From assembly GCA_018609965.1 (NCBI GenBank), contig JAHENP010000136.1, positions 1 through 5,834 of the forward strand: a stretch of 5,834 nt of DNA. The letters are read 5' to 3'. Both the position numbers and the translations under genes were made by a program. The notes below the pieces were generated by a model that saw only the letters and a program-made list of their open reading frames with translations, was not told where the DNA came from and did not search any database. How positions within the stretch are numbered: the stretch's first letter is position 1; each line of letters begins with the position of its first letter. The stretch is from Haloferacaceae archaeon (GTDB lineage: Archaea; Halobacteriota; Halobacteria; Halobacteriales; Haloferacaceae). Below are positions 1 through 5,671 of the stretch, piece after piece.

Positions 1-79
1 CGTTCGGCCACCGGCCCGGTCGTCACCACCACTCCCAGGGTGACGGCCCGCGGGCGCGTTCGAGCCGCGCCGGGAGCGT
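1..79 (-). other. Left-edge stretch, possible start of a minus-strand gene
   Basis: No gene can be assigned with confidence. Read on the minus strand, the frame containing three consecutive GTG codons (plus positions 24-32) gives residues like VTLGVVVTTGPVAER with mostly G/C third positions, which resembles haloarchaeal coding sequence. A gene starting at one of those GTG codons and running off the left edge is possible. The frame stays open further upstream, so the start is undetermined, and only about 10 codons would lie in the window. The plus strand shows nothing better. A GCCCGCGGGC palindrome (46-55) also lies here, but such strings are expected by chance at this GC content. Confidence 0.2.
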
Positions 80-81
80 AT

Positions 82-115
82 GTCGGTCCACCTACCGACG
101 CTGGCGGACGCCAGC
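82..115. promoter_or_regulatory. Two adjacent inverted repeats abutting a start codon
   Basis: The first dyad has 6-bp arms, GTCGGT (82-87) and ACCGAC (94-99), around the loop CCACCT. The second follows with no gap: 7-bp arms GCTGGCG (100-106) and CGCCAGC (109-115) around GA. The next base begins the ATG at 116. Both arm pairs are perfect. They could form RNA hairpins in the leader of the small downstream gene, or be protein-binding palindromes between that gene and a possible divergent gene at the left edge. If translation instead starts at the ATG at 80, the dyads are simply inside the coding sequence. The dyads are seen directly; the role is inference. Confidence 0.35.
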
Positions 116-352
116 ATGACAGTCGCAGTGTCGCGTGACGGCAGCCAACGCCTCGCGGACGGCGTCGAGGCGCGCCTCCGTCGTGTCGACGCCGTCGAGT
201 CGGTGGAGTCGTTGGAGCTAGAGGGTGTCCACCCCGGGCTAAACGACCTGACCGCCGAGGTGACGACCACCCTGCGTGTCGACCCGGAGGCCGCGACCGA
301 CCGCGCGGGTCTGGCGGCGGCGTTGCAGGACCCTACGCGGTGTCGGAGGTGA
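116..352 (+). CDS. Small uncharacterised haloarchaeal protein, probably frameshifted near its C-terminus
   Basis: I do not recognise this family. From the ATG at 116 the frame encodes 78 residues, beginning MTVAVSRDGSQRLADGVEAR. It has an amphipathic helix, a VESLELEGVHPGLNDL segment and a beta-type stretch (TAEVTTTLRVD), suggesting a small alpha/beta fold. Third codon positions are nearly all G or C. An upstream in-frame ATG at 80 would add 12 residues; I prefer 116 because the protein pattern begins there. The last residues (TRCRR) look out of frame. Adding one C to the CCC at 331-333 would instead give DPYAVSEVTVTALRDDARE, a natural-looking ending that uses G/C third positions to about 413. 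No stop follows in that frame before pus10. Either a real frameshift (pseudogene) or a sequencing indel is likely. It lies 155 bases upstream of pus10 on the same strand and may be co-transcribed with it. Confidence 0.5.
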   Translation: MTVAVSRDGSQRLADGVEARLRRVDAVESVESLELEGVHPGLNDLTAEVTTTLRVDPEAATDRAGLAAALQDPTRCRR

Positions 353-507
353 CGGTGACGGCGCTGCGTGACGACGCCCGCGAGCCGCCCGACGAGGTGG
401 TCGACGCGGCCCGACACCACAGGTCACTCGGCTGGTCTGGCGACGCGCGCTCGGAGACACACCGGAGAGACGAAAGAGGGTTCACCCCGCCCGGCGGAGA
501 GGATGAC
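334..507 (+). other. Frame-shifted tail of the small gene and spacer before pus10
   Basis: This stretch is open in the pus10 frame from at least 340 to the pus10 start and has no stop. Codon third positions are almost all G or C up to about 413 (20 of 21 codons from 349), consistent with the displaced C-terminus of the preceding gene. From about 412 to 507 that bias drops (9 of 32 codons end in A or T) and the translation loses its haloarchaeal character, so this part is best read as non-coding spacer. The codon at 412-414 is CGA, one substitution from TGA, which would make a plausible original stop. I see no clear TATA-type promoter here. Confidence 0.4.
496..503 (+). promoter_or_regulatory. 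Shine-Dalgarno-like sequence for pus10
   Basis: The purine-rich string GGAGAGGA ends 4 bases before the GTG at 508 and resembles the complement of the archaeal 16S rRNA 3' end. Together with the family N-terminus it favours GTG 508 over starts further upstream. The nearby ATG at 503 is in another frame and meets TGA after one more codon. Confidence 0.5.
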
Positions 508-1914
508 GTGACAGACGACACGAGCGTGGTGGCACGGGCGCGGGCGTTGCTCGCGACCGGGCCGCTGTGTGACCACTGTCTCGGCCGGCCGTTCGCCGAG
601 CGGTCGTTCGGGCTCGGCAACGACGAACGCGGCCGGGCGCTCCGCACGGCGGTCGCACTCGACGACGACGAGGACTTCGCCCCCGCCGACGCCGACGACT
701 GCTGGGTGTGTGAGGGCGTGTTCACCAGCCTCGACGGGTTCACCCAGCGGGCGGTCGACGCCGTCGAGGGGTTCGCGTTCGATAGCTACCAGGTCGGGAC
801 GCGTGTGCCGGGACTGTTGGCGGAGAACGACCGACTGCTCCGGGAGGACGCCGACCTCGACCCCGAGGTCGGCGAGCCGCTCCGGAAGGAGTTGAACCGC
901 GAACTCGGCAAACGGGTCGGCGCCGCCACCGACACCGAGGTGGATTTCGACCGCCCGGACGTGCAGTTCCTGTTGGAGCTGACCGGCGACGAGCCACGGG
1001 TGGAGGCGACCGTCAACTCCGCGTTCGTCTACGGCCGGTACCGGAAGCTGGAACGGGACGTGCCACAGACGGAGTGGCCGTGTGGCGACTGTGCGGGGAG
1101 CGGCCGCGACGGCGGCACCGCCTGCCCGGTCTGTGACGGGAGCGGCTACCGCTACCCGGAGAGTGTCGAGCAGTTGACCGCCCCGGTTGTCGAGGACGTG
1201 ATGGACGGGGTTGACGCCGCGTTCCACGGCGCCGGCCGGGAGGACGTGGACGCGCGGATGCTCGGCACCGGCCGGCCGTTCGTGATCGAGGTGATGGAGC
1301 CGCGCCGCCGAACCGTCGACGCCGCGCGCTTGGAGTCGGACATCGACGCCTTCGCCGAGGGGACCGTCGCGGTCGACGGCCTCCGGCTGTGTCGCTACGA
1401 GACGGTCGAACGGGTCAAGCAGTTGGACGCCAGTAAACGCTATCGGGCGGCAGTGACGTTCGACGAGCCGGTCGACCCCGACGCGTTGGCAGACGCCGCC
1501 GAGACGCTGTCGGCCGCGACGGTCGAACAGTACACCCCGAACCGCGTCGACCACCGCCGCGCGTCGACGACCCGTGAACGGACGGCCTACGAGGTGACGG
1601 CGACGCCGGGTGAGGCGCCGACCCGTGCGGTCGTCGAGATTCACGGCGAAGGCGGGCTGTACGTCAAGGAACTGATCTCCGGCGACGACGGCCGGACGGA
1701 GCCGAGTCTGGCGGGCACGCTGGGTGTCGAGGCGACCGTCACCGCACTGGACGTGCTCGCGGTGACCGGCGAGACAGAGTCGTTCGAACAGCCAGAACTG
1801 TTCCGCGACGACCGTGACGTTGCGCCGCCGGACGACGAGACGGTCGTCGAACCGCTCGCGGCCGACACGGTCGTCGGCTCACTCGTCGACGACACCCGCG
1901 ACACGGCAGGGTGA
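508..1914 (+). CDS. pus10: tRNA pseudouridine(54/55) synthase Pus10
   Basis: Pus10 isomerises uridines 54 and 55 in the T-loop of archaeal tRNAs to pseudouridine, acting in the cytoplasm; this role is established for the archaeal family. The 468-residue product starts at GTG, giving VTDDTSVVARARALL. N-terminal cysteine pairs C21/C24 (CDHC) and C65/C68 (CWVC) suit a zinc site. A THUMP-like region follows, including RPDVQF (149-154) and FVYGRYRKL (173-181). A second cysteine set, C192/C195 and C206/C209, sits in CxxCxGxG-like repeats. The catalytic motif REDVDARMLGTGRPF follows, with D246 the expected catalytic Asp. RVKQLDASKRY (302-312) and GLYVKELISGDDGRTEPS (about 383-400) are conserved C-terminal family features. 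All key residues are present and the protein appears intact. The open frame extends upstream to about 340, but that part does not match the family. It may be co-transcribed with the small gene before it, and it converges on the CPBP protease gene. Confidence 0.95.
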   Translation: MTDDTSVVARARALLATGPLCDHCLGRPFAERSFGLGNDERGRALRTAVALDDDEDFAPADADDCWVCEGVFTSLDGFTQRAVDAVEGFAFDSYQVGTRVPGLLAENDRLLREDADLDPEVGEPLRKELNRELGKRVGAATDTEVDFDRPDVQFLLELTGDEPRVEATVNSAFVYGRYRKLERDVPQTEWPCGDCAGSGRDGGTACPVCDGSGYRYPESVEQLTAPVVEDVMDGVDAAFHGAGREDVDARMLGTGRPFVIEVMEPRRRTVDAARLESDIDAFAEGTVAVDGLRLCRYETVERVKQLDASKRYRAAVTFDEPVDPDALADAAETLSAATVEQYTPNRVDHRRASTTRERTAYEVTATPGEAPTRAVVEIHGEGGLYVKELISGDDGRTEPSLAGTLGVEATVTALDVLAVTGETESFEQPELFRDDRDVAPPDDETVVEPLAADTVVGSLVDDTRDTAG

Positions 1915-1928
1915 CCCCCGGGCGGAAG

Positions 1929-1940
1929 ATTCTTTACTTC
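1929..1940 (+). terminator. T-rich tract after pus10
   Basis: A pyrimidine-rich, T-rich tract (ATTCTTTACTTC) starts 15 bases past the pus10 stop, an unusual composition for this GC-rich window. Oligo-T tracts on the non-template strand support archaeal intrinsic termination, so this is a plausible 3' end for the pus10 transcript. A TATA-like reading (TTTACT) cannot be excluded. In that case a transcript would start near 1958-1962, inside the following dyad, which makes it less attractive. Confidence 0.35.
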
Positions 1941-1946
1941 GAGCCA

Positions 1947-1999
1947 GTCACGCCAACACGGCACAAGACGTGCCGCCGAACCCGCTCGTACGGCGTGAC
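1947..1999. repeat. Nested inverted repeat, 8-bp outer and 6-bp inner arms
   Basis: GTCACGCC (1947-1954) pairs perfectly with GGCGTGAC (1992-1999). Inside, CGGCAC (1959-1964) pairs with GTGCCG (1970-1975) around the loop AAGAC. Folded as RNA this gives a lower stem, an asymmetric internal loop (4 bases on one side, 16 on the other) and a capped upper stem. It lies in the gap between two convergent genes. I do not recognise a tRNA, a C/D box or a known RNA family here. An H/ACA-like shape comes to mind, but no ACA box follows the lower stem. Confidence 0.5.
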
Positions 2000-2003
2000 G
2001 GGT

Positions 2004-2017
2004 GAGTGGTGCCACTC
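2004..2017. repeat. Short inverted repeat in the convergent gap
   Basis: GAGTGG (2004-2009) and CCACTC (2012-2017) are perfect 6-bp arms separated by TG. In RNA a 5-bp stem with a 4-base loop (GTGC) is more realistic. It sits 4 bases after the outer arm of the preceding nested dyad, so the two may belong to one structure. Confidence 0.4.
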
Positions 2018-2056
2018 GACAACACACACGACGTGCGTGGGTCGGGTTGTTGGGGT

Positions 2057-2076
2057 CCGTGGCGAACTCGCCACGG
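2057..2076. terminator. Strong palindrome just past the CPBP gene stop
   Basis: CCGTGGCGA (2057-2065) and TCGCCACGG (2068-2076) are perfect 9-bp arms around AC. As RNA they form an 8-bp stem with an AACT tetraloop. The palindrome starts 8 bases past the protease stop codon on the minus strand and stands between convergent genes. It therefore suits a 3'-end stabiliser or bidirectional terminator, although no T-tract follows on the minus strand. The hairpin is seen directly; the role is inferred. Confidence 0.45.
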
Positions 2077-2084
2077 GCTGGGTC

Positions 2085-2870
2085 TCACACGAGGAGCGGT
2101 GATACCGGAAGCAGGGTGGCCGACCCGGCACTCCCCGCCAAGAGGATGGTGCTGAACAGGAACGCGTTCCAGAGGCCGTGGATCAGCGTCGGGACGACAA
2201 GGTTCTCCGTGTACTCGTACGCGATTCCGAACGCGAAGCTCGGCGGCAACAGGACCGCGATTGTCACCACACGAGCGCCGGCGGCGCCACTGAGGGCACC
2301 GTAGTGGATTGCGGCGAACAACACTGCAGTGAGCGTGATCGCAGTCGGGGCAGAAAACGCCTCTCGGAGTCTGTTCTGAACGGTGCCGCGGAACAACATC
2401 TCCTCACAGGGGCCGATGACCAACAACGATGCGGCAACGAACAACGCAGCCAACGCCTGTGACTGTTGTGCAGCCTGGCTGGCGTTGTTCTCTGCGGTGG
2501 TGGCGTCCAACGCCGAGATCACTGTTCCGGAGACGAGCACCAGAACGAACACCGTGAGTAACCCGCCGGCGACAACAGCCAGATCACGCAGACTCGGCAC
2601 TCGAACGCCTAGATACGACCGGAGTTCGGACCACGACAGGCCGCGATAGACGACGAAGTAAACGATGGGGAATCCCATGAACGGGAGGAACTGTCCGAAG
2701 ACGAGCAACACGGAGACTCGGGCCGGGGTGGATAGTTCCGCACCGACGGCACCCAGCACGATGACGAACAATCCGCCGACGACACCTAAGACGAGCGCCA
2801 GGAAGGCACCACCCAGGCCAAGGCCGTAGCCGGAGAGAAACGCCCGTGAACGAGGGTTCAACGAGACCAT
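2085..2870 (-). CDS. CPBP (CAAX/Rce1-like) family intramembrane metalloprotease
   Basis: This 261-residue integral membrane protein belongs to the CPBP/Rce1 family (ABI domain), which cleaves substrates within or near the membrane. Archaeal and bacterial members mostly have unknown substrates; relatives include prenyl-CAAX endopeptidases and bacteriocin-immunity proteins. All three family motifs are present: EExxxR as E156, E157 and R161 (CEEMLFRG), FxxxH as F185 and H189 (FAAIH), and HxxxN as H231 and N235 (HGLWN). Hydrophobic segments lie at about 12-45, 52-75, 95-121, 139-155, 175-190, 203-220 and 225-245. The ATG start is preceded by a TATA-like element about 33 bases upstream and no Shine-Dalgarno sequence, which suits a leaderless or short-leader transcript. 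GC content here is about 55-67% in sampled lines against about 72% on both sides, so acquisition by transfer is possible. It converges with pus10 and appears monocistronic. The substrate is unknown. Confidence 0.9.
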   Translation of the reverse strand: MVSLNPRSRAFLSGYGLGLGGAFLALVLGVVGGLFVIVLGAVGAELSTPARVSVLLVFGQFLPFMGFPIVYFVVYRGLSWSELRSYLGVRVPSLRDLAVVAGGLLTVFVLVLVSGTVISALDATTAENNASQAAQQSQALAALFVAASLLVIGPCEEMLFRGTVQNRLREAFSAPTAITLTAVLFAAIHYGALSGAAGARVVTIAVLLPPSFAFGIAYEYTENLVVPTLIHGLWNAFLFSTILLAGSAGSATLLPVSPLLV

Positions 2871-2898
2871 ACTGTGAGAAGGGTTGCGTTGAACAAGA

Positions 2899-2907
2899 CG
2901 TTTACCC
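2899..2907 (-). promoter_or_regulatory. Putative TATA-box promoter of the CPBP gene
   Basis: On the minus strand the sequence reads GGGTAAACG, the most AT-rich hexamer upstream of this gene. It lies roughly 29-37 bases before the ATG at 2870. That spacing places transcription initiation within about 10 bases of the start codon, as is common in haloarchaea. The match to a haloarchaeal TATA element is only partial and no convincing BRE precedes it. Confidence 0.35.
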
Positions 2908-2911
2908 TCGG

Positions 2912-2924
2912 TCTCAGAGTGAGA
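2912..2924. promoter_or_regulatory. Small dyad upstream of the CPBP promoter
   Basis: TCTCA (2912-2916) and TGAGA (2920-2924) form 5-bp inverted arms around GAG, starting 5 bases upstream of the putative TATA element. The right arm lies within GTGAGAA (2919-2925), which recurs as a direct copy at 2874-2880 beside the start codon. The promoter is thus flanked by two GTGAGAA copies 45 bases apart. This could be a regulator-binding arrangement, but such short repeats also occur by chance. Confidence 0.25.
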
Positions 2925-2957
2925 ACGAACGCCGATAGGCTCGCGCCGGCAGTCTCG

Positions 2958-2979
2958 CCTCCAAAACCAGCTGAAACCG
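2958..2979 (-). terminator. T-rich tract after the 895-residue protein gene
   Basis: Just past the stop codon at 2984, the minus strand carries GGTTTCAGCTGGTTTTGG, with a TTTT run and a second TTT run. T-rich tracts are rare in this window and are the usual signal of archaeal intrinsic termination, so this is a reasonable 3' end for the minus-strand operon. No strong hairpin accompanies it. Confidence 0.35.
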
Positions 2980-2983
2980 CGCG

Positions 2984-5671
2984 TCAGTCGGTGGTAAACT
3001 CGCCAACGAGCACAGACGGGAACTCCGGCGGACCGTCGTCGTGCTCGACCTCGAATGGTCCCTCGGGTGGACCGACGACCCTGTCGCGACGGCGGGGTTC
3101 CTCCTCGTCGACGCCGATTGTCTCGACGGTGACGGTCACGCGGTCGGCGTCCGGCTCCGGGTCAAAGTCGACGGCGAACTCGTTGCGGGCACCCGGCTCG
3201 ACCTCCTCGACGGCCCCGTCTCCGAGCGTCGACACCGTCGCTTCCTCTGCTCGACAACACACCCGGACGTTCCTGATCGGTTCGTCCGTCTCGTTGGCGA
3301 CCGTAAGGGTCGGGTACTCACCGGCGGTCAACCCCTCGACGGCCAGCCCCGCGGCCGACTCGCCGTCTGCCAGCCGTGGCGCGAGCATCTCGACGTACTG
3401 CTCGGAGCCGTCGACGGAGAGCTTGAGCTTCGCGTCGACGACGGACGCGTCTACACACGCCGGCAGTGGTCGGGTGATCGTGGTCGTCGTCCCGCTGTCT
3501 GCAGTTGTGTCGAGTGACACCGGCCGGTCGTGTGACGACAGCGAGACTGCGTGGAGCCGCACCTCACAGTCGGGCGCGACCGCCGCGGCCACCCCGACGG
3601 CGCTGTCCTCGCCGGGCATCCGCCAGACGTACGGGACGACCGGCCCTTCCGAGACCGACAGCGTCGCCTCGTCGCTCGTGTAGCGCGCTCCGTCGATATC
3701 GACCGTTAGCGGCGGAAGCCGTTCATCCTCGTACGCGACGATCCGCCGTGTGGCGGTCATCCGCGGCTGGATCGGCAGCGGAGTGGTGCCGTCGTCGCAG
3801 AGTGGGCGTTCGAGGGTCCCGACGCGGTCGACGCCGTCCTCACACGCGACGGCCAACCGGTCGGTGATCGCCACTCCGGCGTGGTGAGGCTCGGTGGAGA
3901 CAGAGCGGCTGACCGTCACCGGCGGTCGGCCGGACGAGTCGGACGACTCCAGACGAGAGGGCTCGGTCTCGTCTGAGGGGCCCGTGTGTGTCTCATCACT
4001 TCTGTTCCCAACTGCGACGGGGCGAGTCCCGACTCCACCGGATGTCGCCGCCTGCTCGACGGCGTCGACGACACCAAGGTCGAGACGGCGGCGGCAGTGA
4101 CACCCGCTCGTCCGCGCCTCGACACTCCGGCGGCCGGACGCGACCGACGGGAGCCGCCAGACGAGGGTCCCGTTCGGCGGGAGGTCCAACTCCTGTGAGA
4201 TCCGTCCGTCCGGCGTCGGCACCCCCTCGACGGACAGTTCGTCGCTCGCGGCACAGGCGAGATGGTTCTCGACGGTGACGGCGATGTACTCGTCGTCGGT
4301 CGCTTCGACGCCGAGCGTGAGTGGCTCCGCGGGCACGTCGACTGCGACCGACCGCTCGCCGAATCCGTCGAGCGTGACTGGGATCGTCCCGACGGGCGGA
4401 TCGGCCGTCACCTCGACGGTCGTCGTCGCTCCCGGCGGAACACGGTCGAGACGGCTGTCGCCGACTGAACCACCCTCGACGGGGTTCCCACTCCCGTTCT
4501 CGATGTCGACCGCGATGGTAACGCGCCCGTCACGCAGTGACACCGGCGCGCCAGTCACCGTCGCAGTGTCGGTCGGCTCCGTCACTTCGAGTGTGGTCGT
4601 GTCGACGGTCGTCTCCCCGTTACGGAGCGTCACAGTCGTCTCGCCGACACGGAGCCCACGCAACTCGAACACGCGTTCGAGACGCCCACCGGGCGCAAGC
4701 GAGAGGGGAACCTGCCCGCCGGCGAACGTGACACCGTCACCGTCGATCTCGACTGTGGTGTCGACGGGCGTGTCACCGACGTTCCGAACGGCGAGTGGCA
4801 CCTCCGAGACGGTGTCGTCGACGGACGTGATCGGGGCTGTAAGCGACAGCTCCGTCTCGGCGTCGCCGCTCGGTTGGAAGACGGACGCCGTTCCGTCCGC
4901 GATCCGGCAGACAACGGAGCCGTCTGCGGCGGCGACGAGCCGTCCGCCCGGCTCGATTCCGGAGACACGCACGCTGTCGCCGTCCGGGCCGACCGTCGAC
5001 ACCCTGTCGCCGGTGTCGTACAGCAGTCGCTCGCTCCCGACGCTGGCCACCCACCGTGCGCCCACGTCTGTCGTCCACCGGCGCTCCCCGTCGTCGTAGC
5101 AGACGAGCGAACCGTCTGGCAGGGCCGCGACGACTCGGCCGTCCACCATCCCGAGCGTTTCGACGGCACCATCGACCTGGACCGGCGAGGCGGGGTCGCC
5201 GTTGACGATCCGCGTGAAGCGTGTGAAGTTGGCGACGGCGACACAGCCGTCGGCAGCGACGACGCTCGGATCGCCCGGCGCGTCGGCGTGCGGGAGTGGC
5301 CGGCGTCGCCGCTCCGTTCCGGTGTCGCCACGGAGCCACACCAACTCCGCGTCGGCCGTCCACGCGACGACACCCCCTCCCGACGCGTCGGCGACGATAC
5401 CGACCGCGTCCAGCGCCGACAGCTCCCACCGCTGGGAGCCGCCGGTGGTGAACGCCGTCACTGTCCCGTCTGCGAGCGTGTAGACGTTGTCGCCGACCGC
5501 GACGCTCGTCACGCCAGCCCCCCGTTGGAGCAGGAACTGACCGTCACTGTCGACGTACCGGACGTTCCCGTCGTCGTCCGCGAGCACGACACTCGTCGGG
5601 CCCGTCGCCGCCGCAGTGACGGCCCCGTGTTCGAACGACGACACCTGTGCGAGTTGAGTCGGCCCCGTCAC
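2984..5671 (-). CDS. Large beta-propeller and Ig/CARDB-like repeat protein, function unknown
   Basis: The product is 895 residues. Residues about 10-270 hold six or seven repeated short beta motifs with turns such as ADDDGNVRYV, LADGTVTAF and LPDGSLVCYDDG plus recurrent RW, typical of PQQ/WD-type propellers. About 275-365, 370-447 and 450-530 look like successive Ig/CARDB-type beta sandwiches (PLAVRNVGDTPV, VDIENGSGNPV, VTVENHLACAA). A low-complexity Ser/Thr/Glu-rich linker spans about 540-590. Further beta-rich regions follow, with another sandwich at about 785-855 (LTVANETDEPIRNVRV). There is no signal peptide and no membrane segment, so it appears cytoplasmic. Twelve cysteines include C524/C526 (CHC) and C805/C806 (CC). 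The GTG start overlaps the upstream gene's TGA as GTGA, with GAGG 4 bases before it, so translational coupling is likely and the start is well supported. Domain assignment is by eye. It may scaffold protein interactions, which is inference. Confidence 0.85.
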   Translation of the reverse strand: MTGPTQLAQVSSFEHGAVTAAATGPTSVVLADDDGNVRYVDSDGQFLLQRGAGVTSVAVGDNVYTLADGTVTAFTTGGSQRWELSALDAVGIVADASGGGVVAWTADAELVWLRGDTGTERRRRPLPHADAPGDPSVVAADGCVAVANFTRFTRIVNGDPASPVQVDGAVETLGMVDGRVVAALPDGSLVCYDDGERRWTTDVGARWVASVGSERLLYDTGDRVSTVGPDGDSVRVSGIEPGGRLVAAADGSVVCRIADGTASVFQPSGDAETELSLTAPITSVDDTVSEVPLAVRNVGDTPVDTTVEIDGDGVTFAGGQVPLSLAPGGRLERVFELRGLRVGETTVTLRNGETTVDTTTLEVTEPTDTATVTGAPVSLRDGRVTIAVDIENGSGNPVEGGSVGDSRLDRVPPGATTTVEVTADPPVGTIPVTLDGFGERSVAVDVPAEPLTLGVEATDDEYIAVTVENHLACAASDELSVEGVPTPDGRISQELDLPPNGTLVWRLPSVASGRRSVEARTSGCHCRRRLDLGVVDAVEQAATSGGVGTRPVAVGNRSDETHTGPSDETEPSRLESSDSSGRPPVTVSRSVSTEPHHAGVAITDRLAVACEDGVDRVGTLERPLCDDGTTPLPIQPRMTATRRIVAYEDERLPPLTVDIDGARYTSDEATLSVSEGPVVPYVWRMPGEDSAVGVAAAVAPDCEVRLHAVSLSSHDRPVSLDTTADSGTTTTITRPLPACVDASVVDAKLKLSVDGSEQYVEMLAPRLADGESAAGLAVEGLTAGEYPTLTVANETDEPIRNVRVCCRAEEATVSTLGDGAVEEVEPGARNEFAVDFDPEPDADRVTVTVETIGVDEEEPRRRDRVVGPPEGPFEVEHDDGPPEFPSVLVGEFTTD

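Noticed and set aside
340..507. Longer pus10 starting at 340
   Set aside because: The extra residues, especially from about 412 on, lack haloarchaeal codon bias. The family N-terminus begins at the GTG at 508, which has a Shine-Dalgarno-like sequence.
424..1644. Long minus-strand open frame (406 codons) opposite pus10
   Set aside because: It lies antisense to the well-supported pus10. Its translation is Arg/Val/Gly-rich with no recognisable motifs. Long antisense frames are expected in high-GC genes.
1941..2020. tRNA or H/ACA guide RNA in the dyad region
   Set aside because: No T-loop GTTCRA motif, acceptor stem or CCA-adjacent end fits a tRNA, and no ACA box follows the lower stem at the expected place.
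1911..2102. Short plus-strand open frames in the convergent gap
   Set aside because: The translations are rich in Arg, Thr and His with no acidic bias. The region is dominated by inverted repeats, and the frames run antisense into the protease gene.
2874..3683. Plus-strand open frame of 269 codons opposite the large protein gene
   Set aside because: Its Ser/Thr-rich, low-complexity translation is typical of the antisense of a GC-rich acidic gene, and the minus-strand frame has the propeller/Ig pattern and a coupled start.
4275..5099. Plus-strand open frame of 274 codons inside the large gene
   Set aside because: It is another Ser/Thr/Pro/Val-rich antisense shadow, with no start context or domain.
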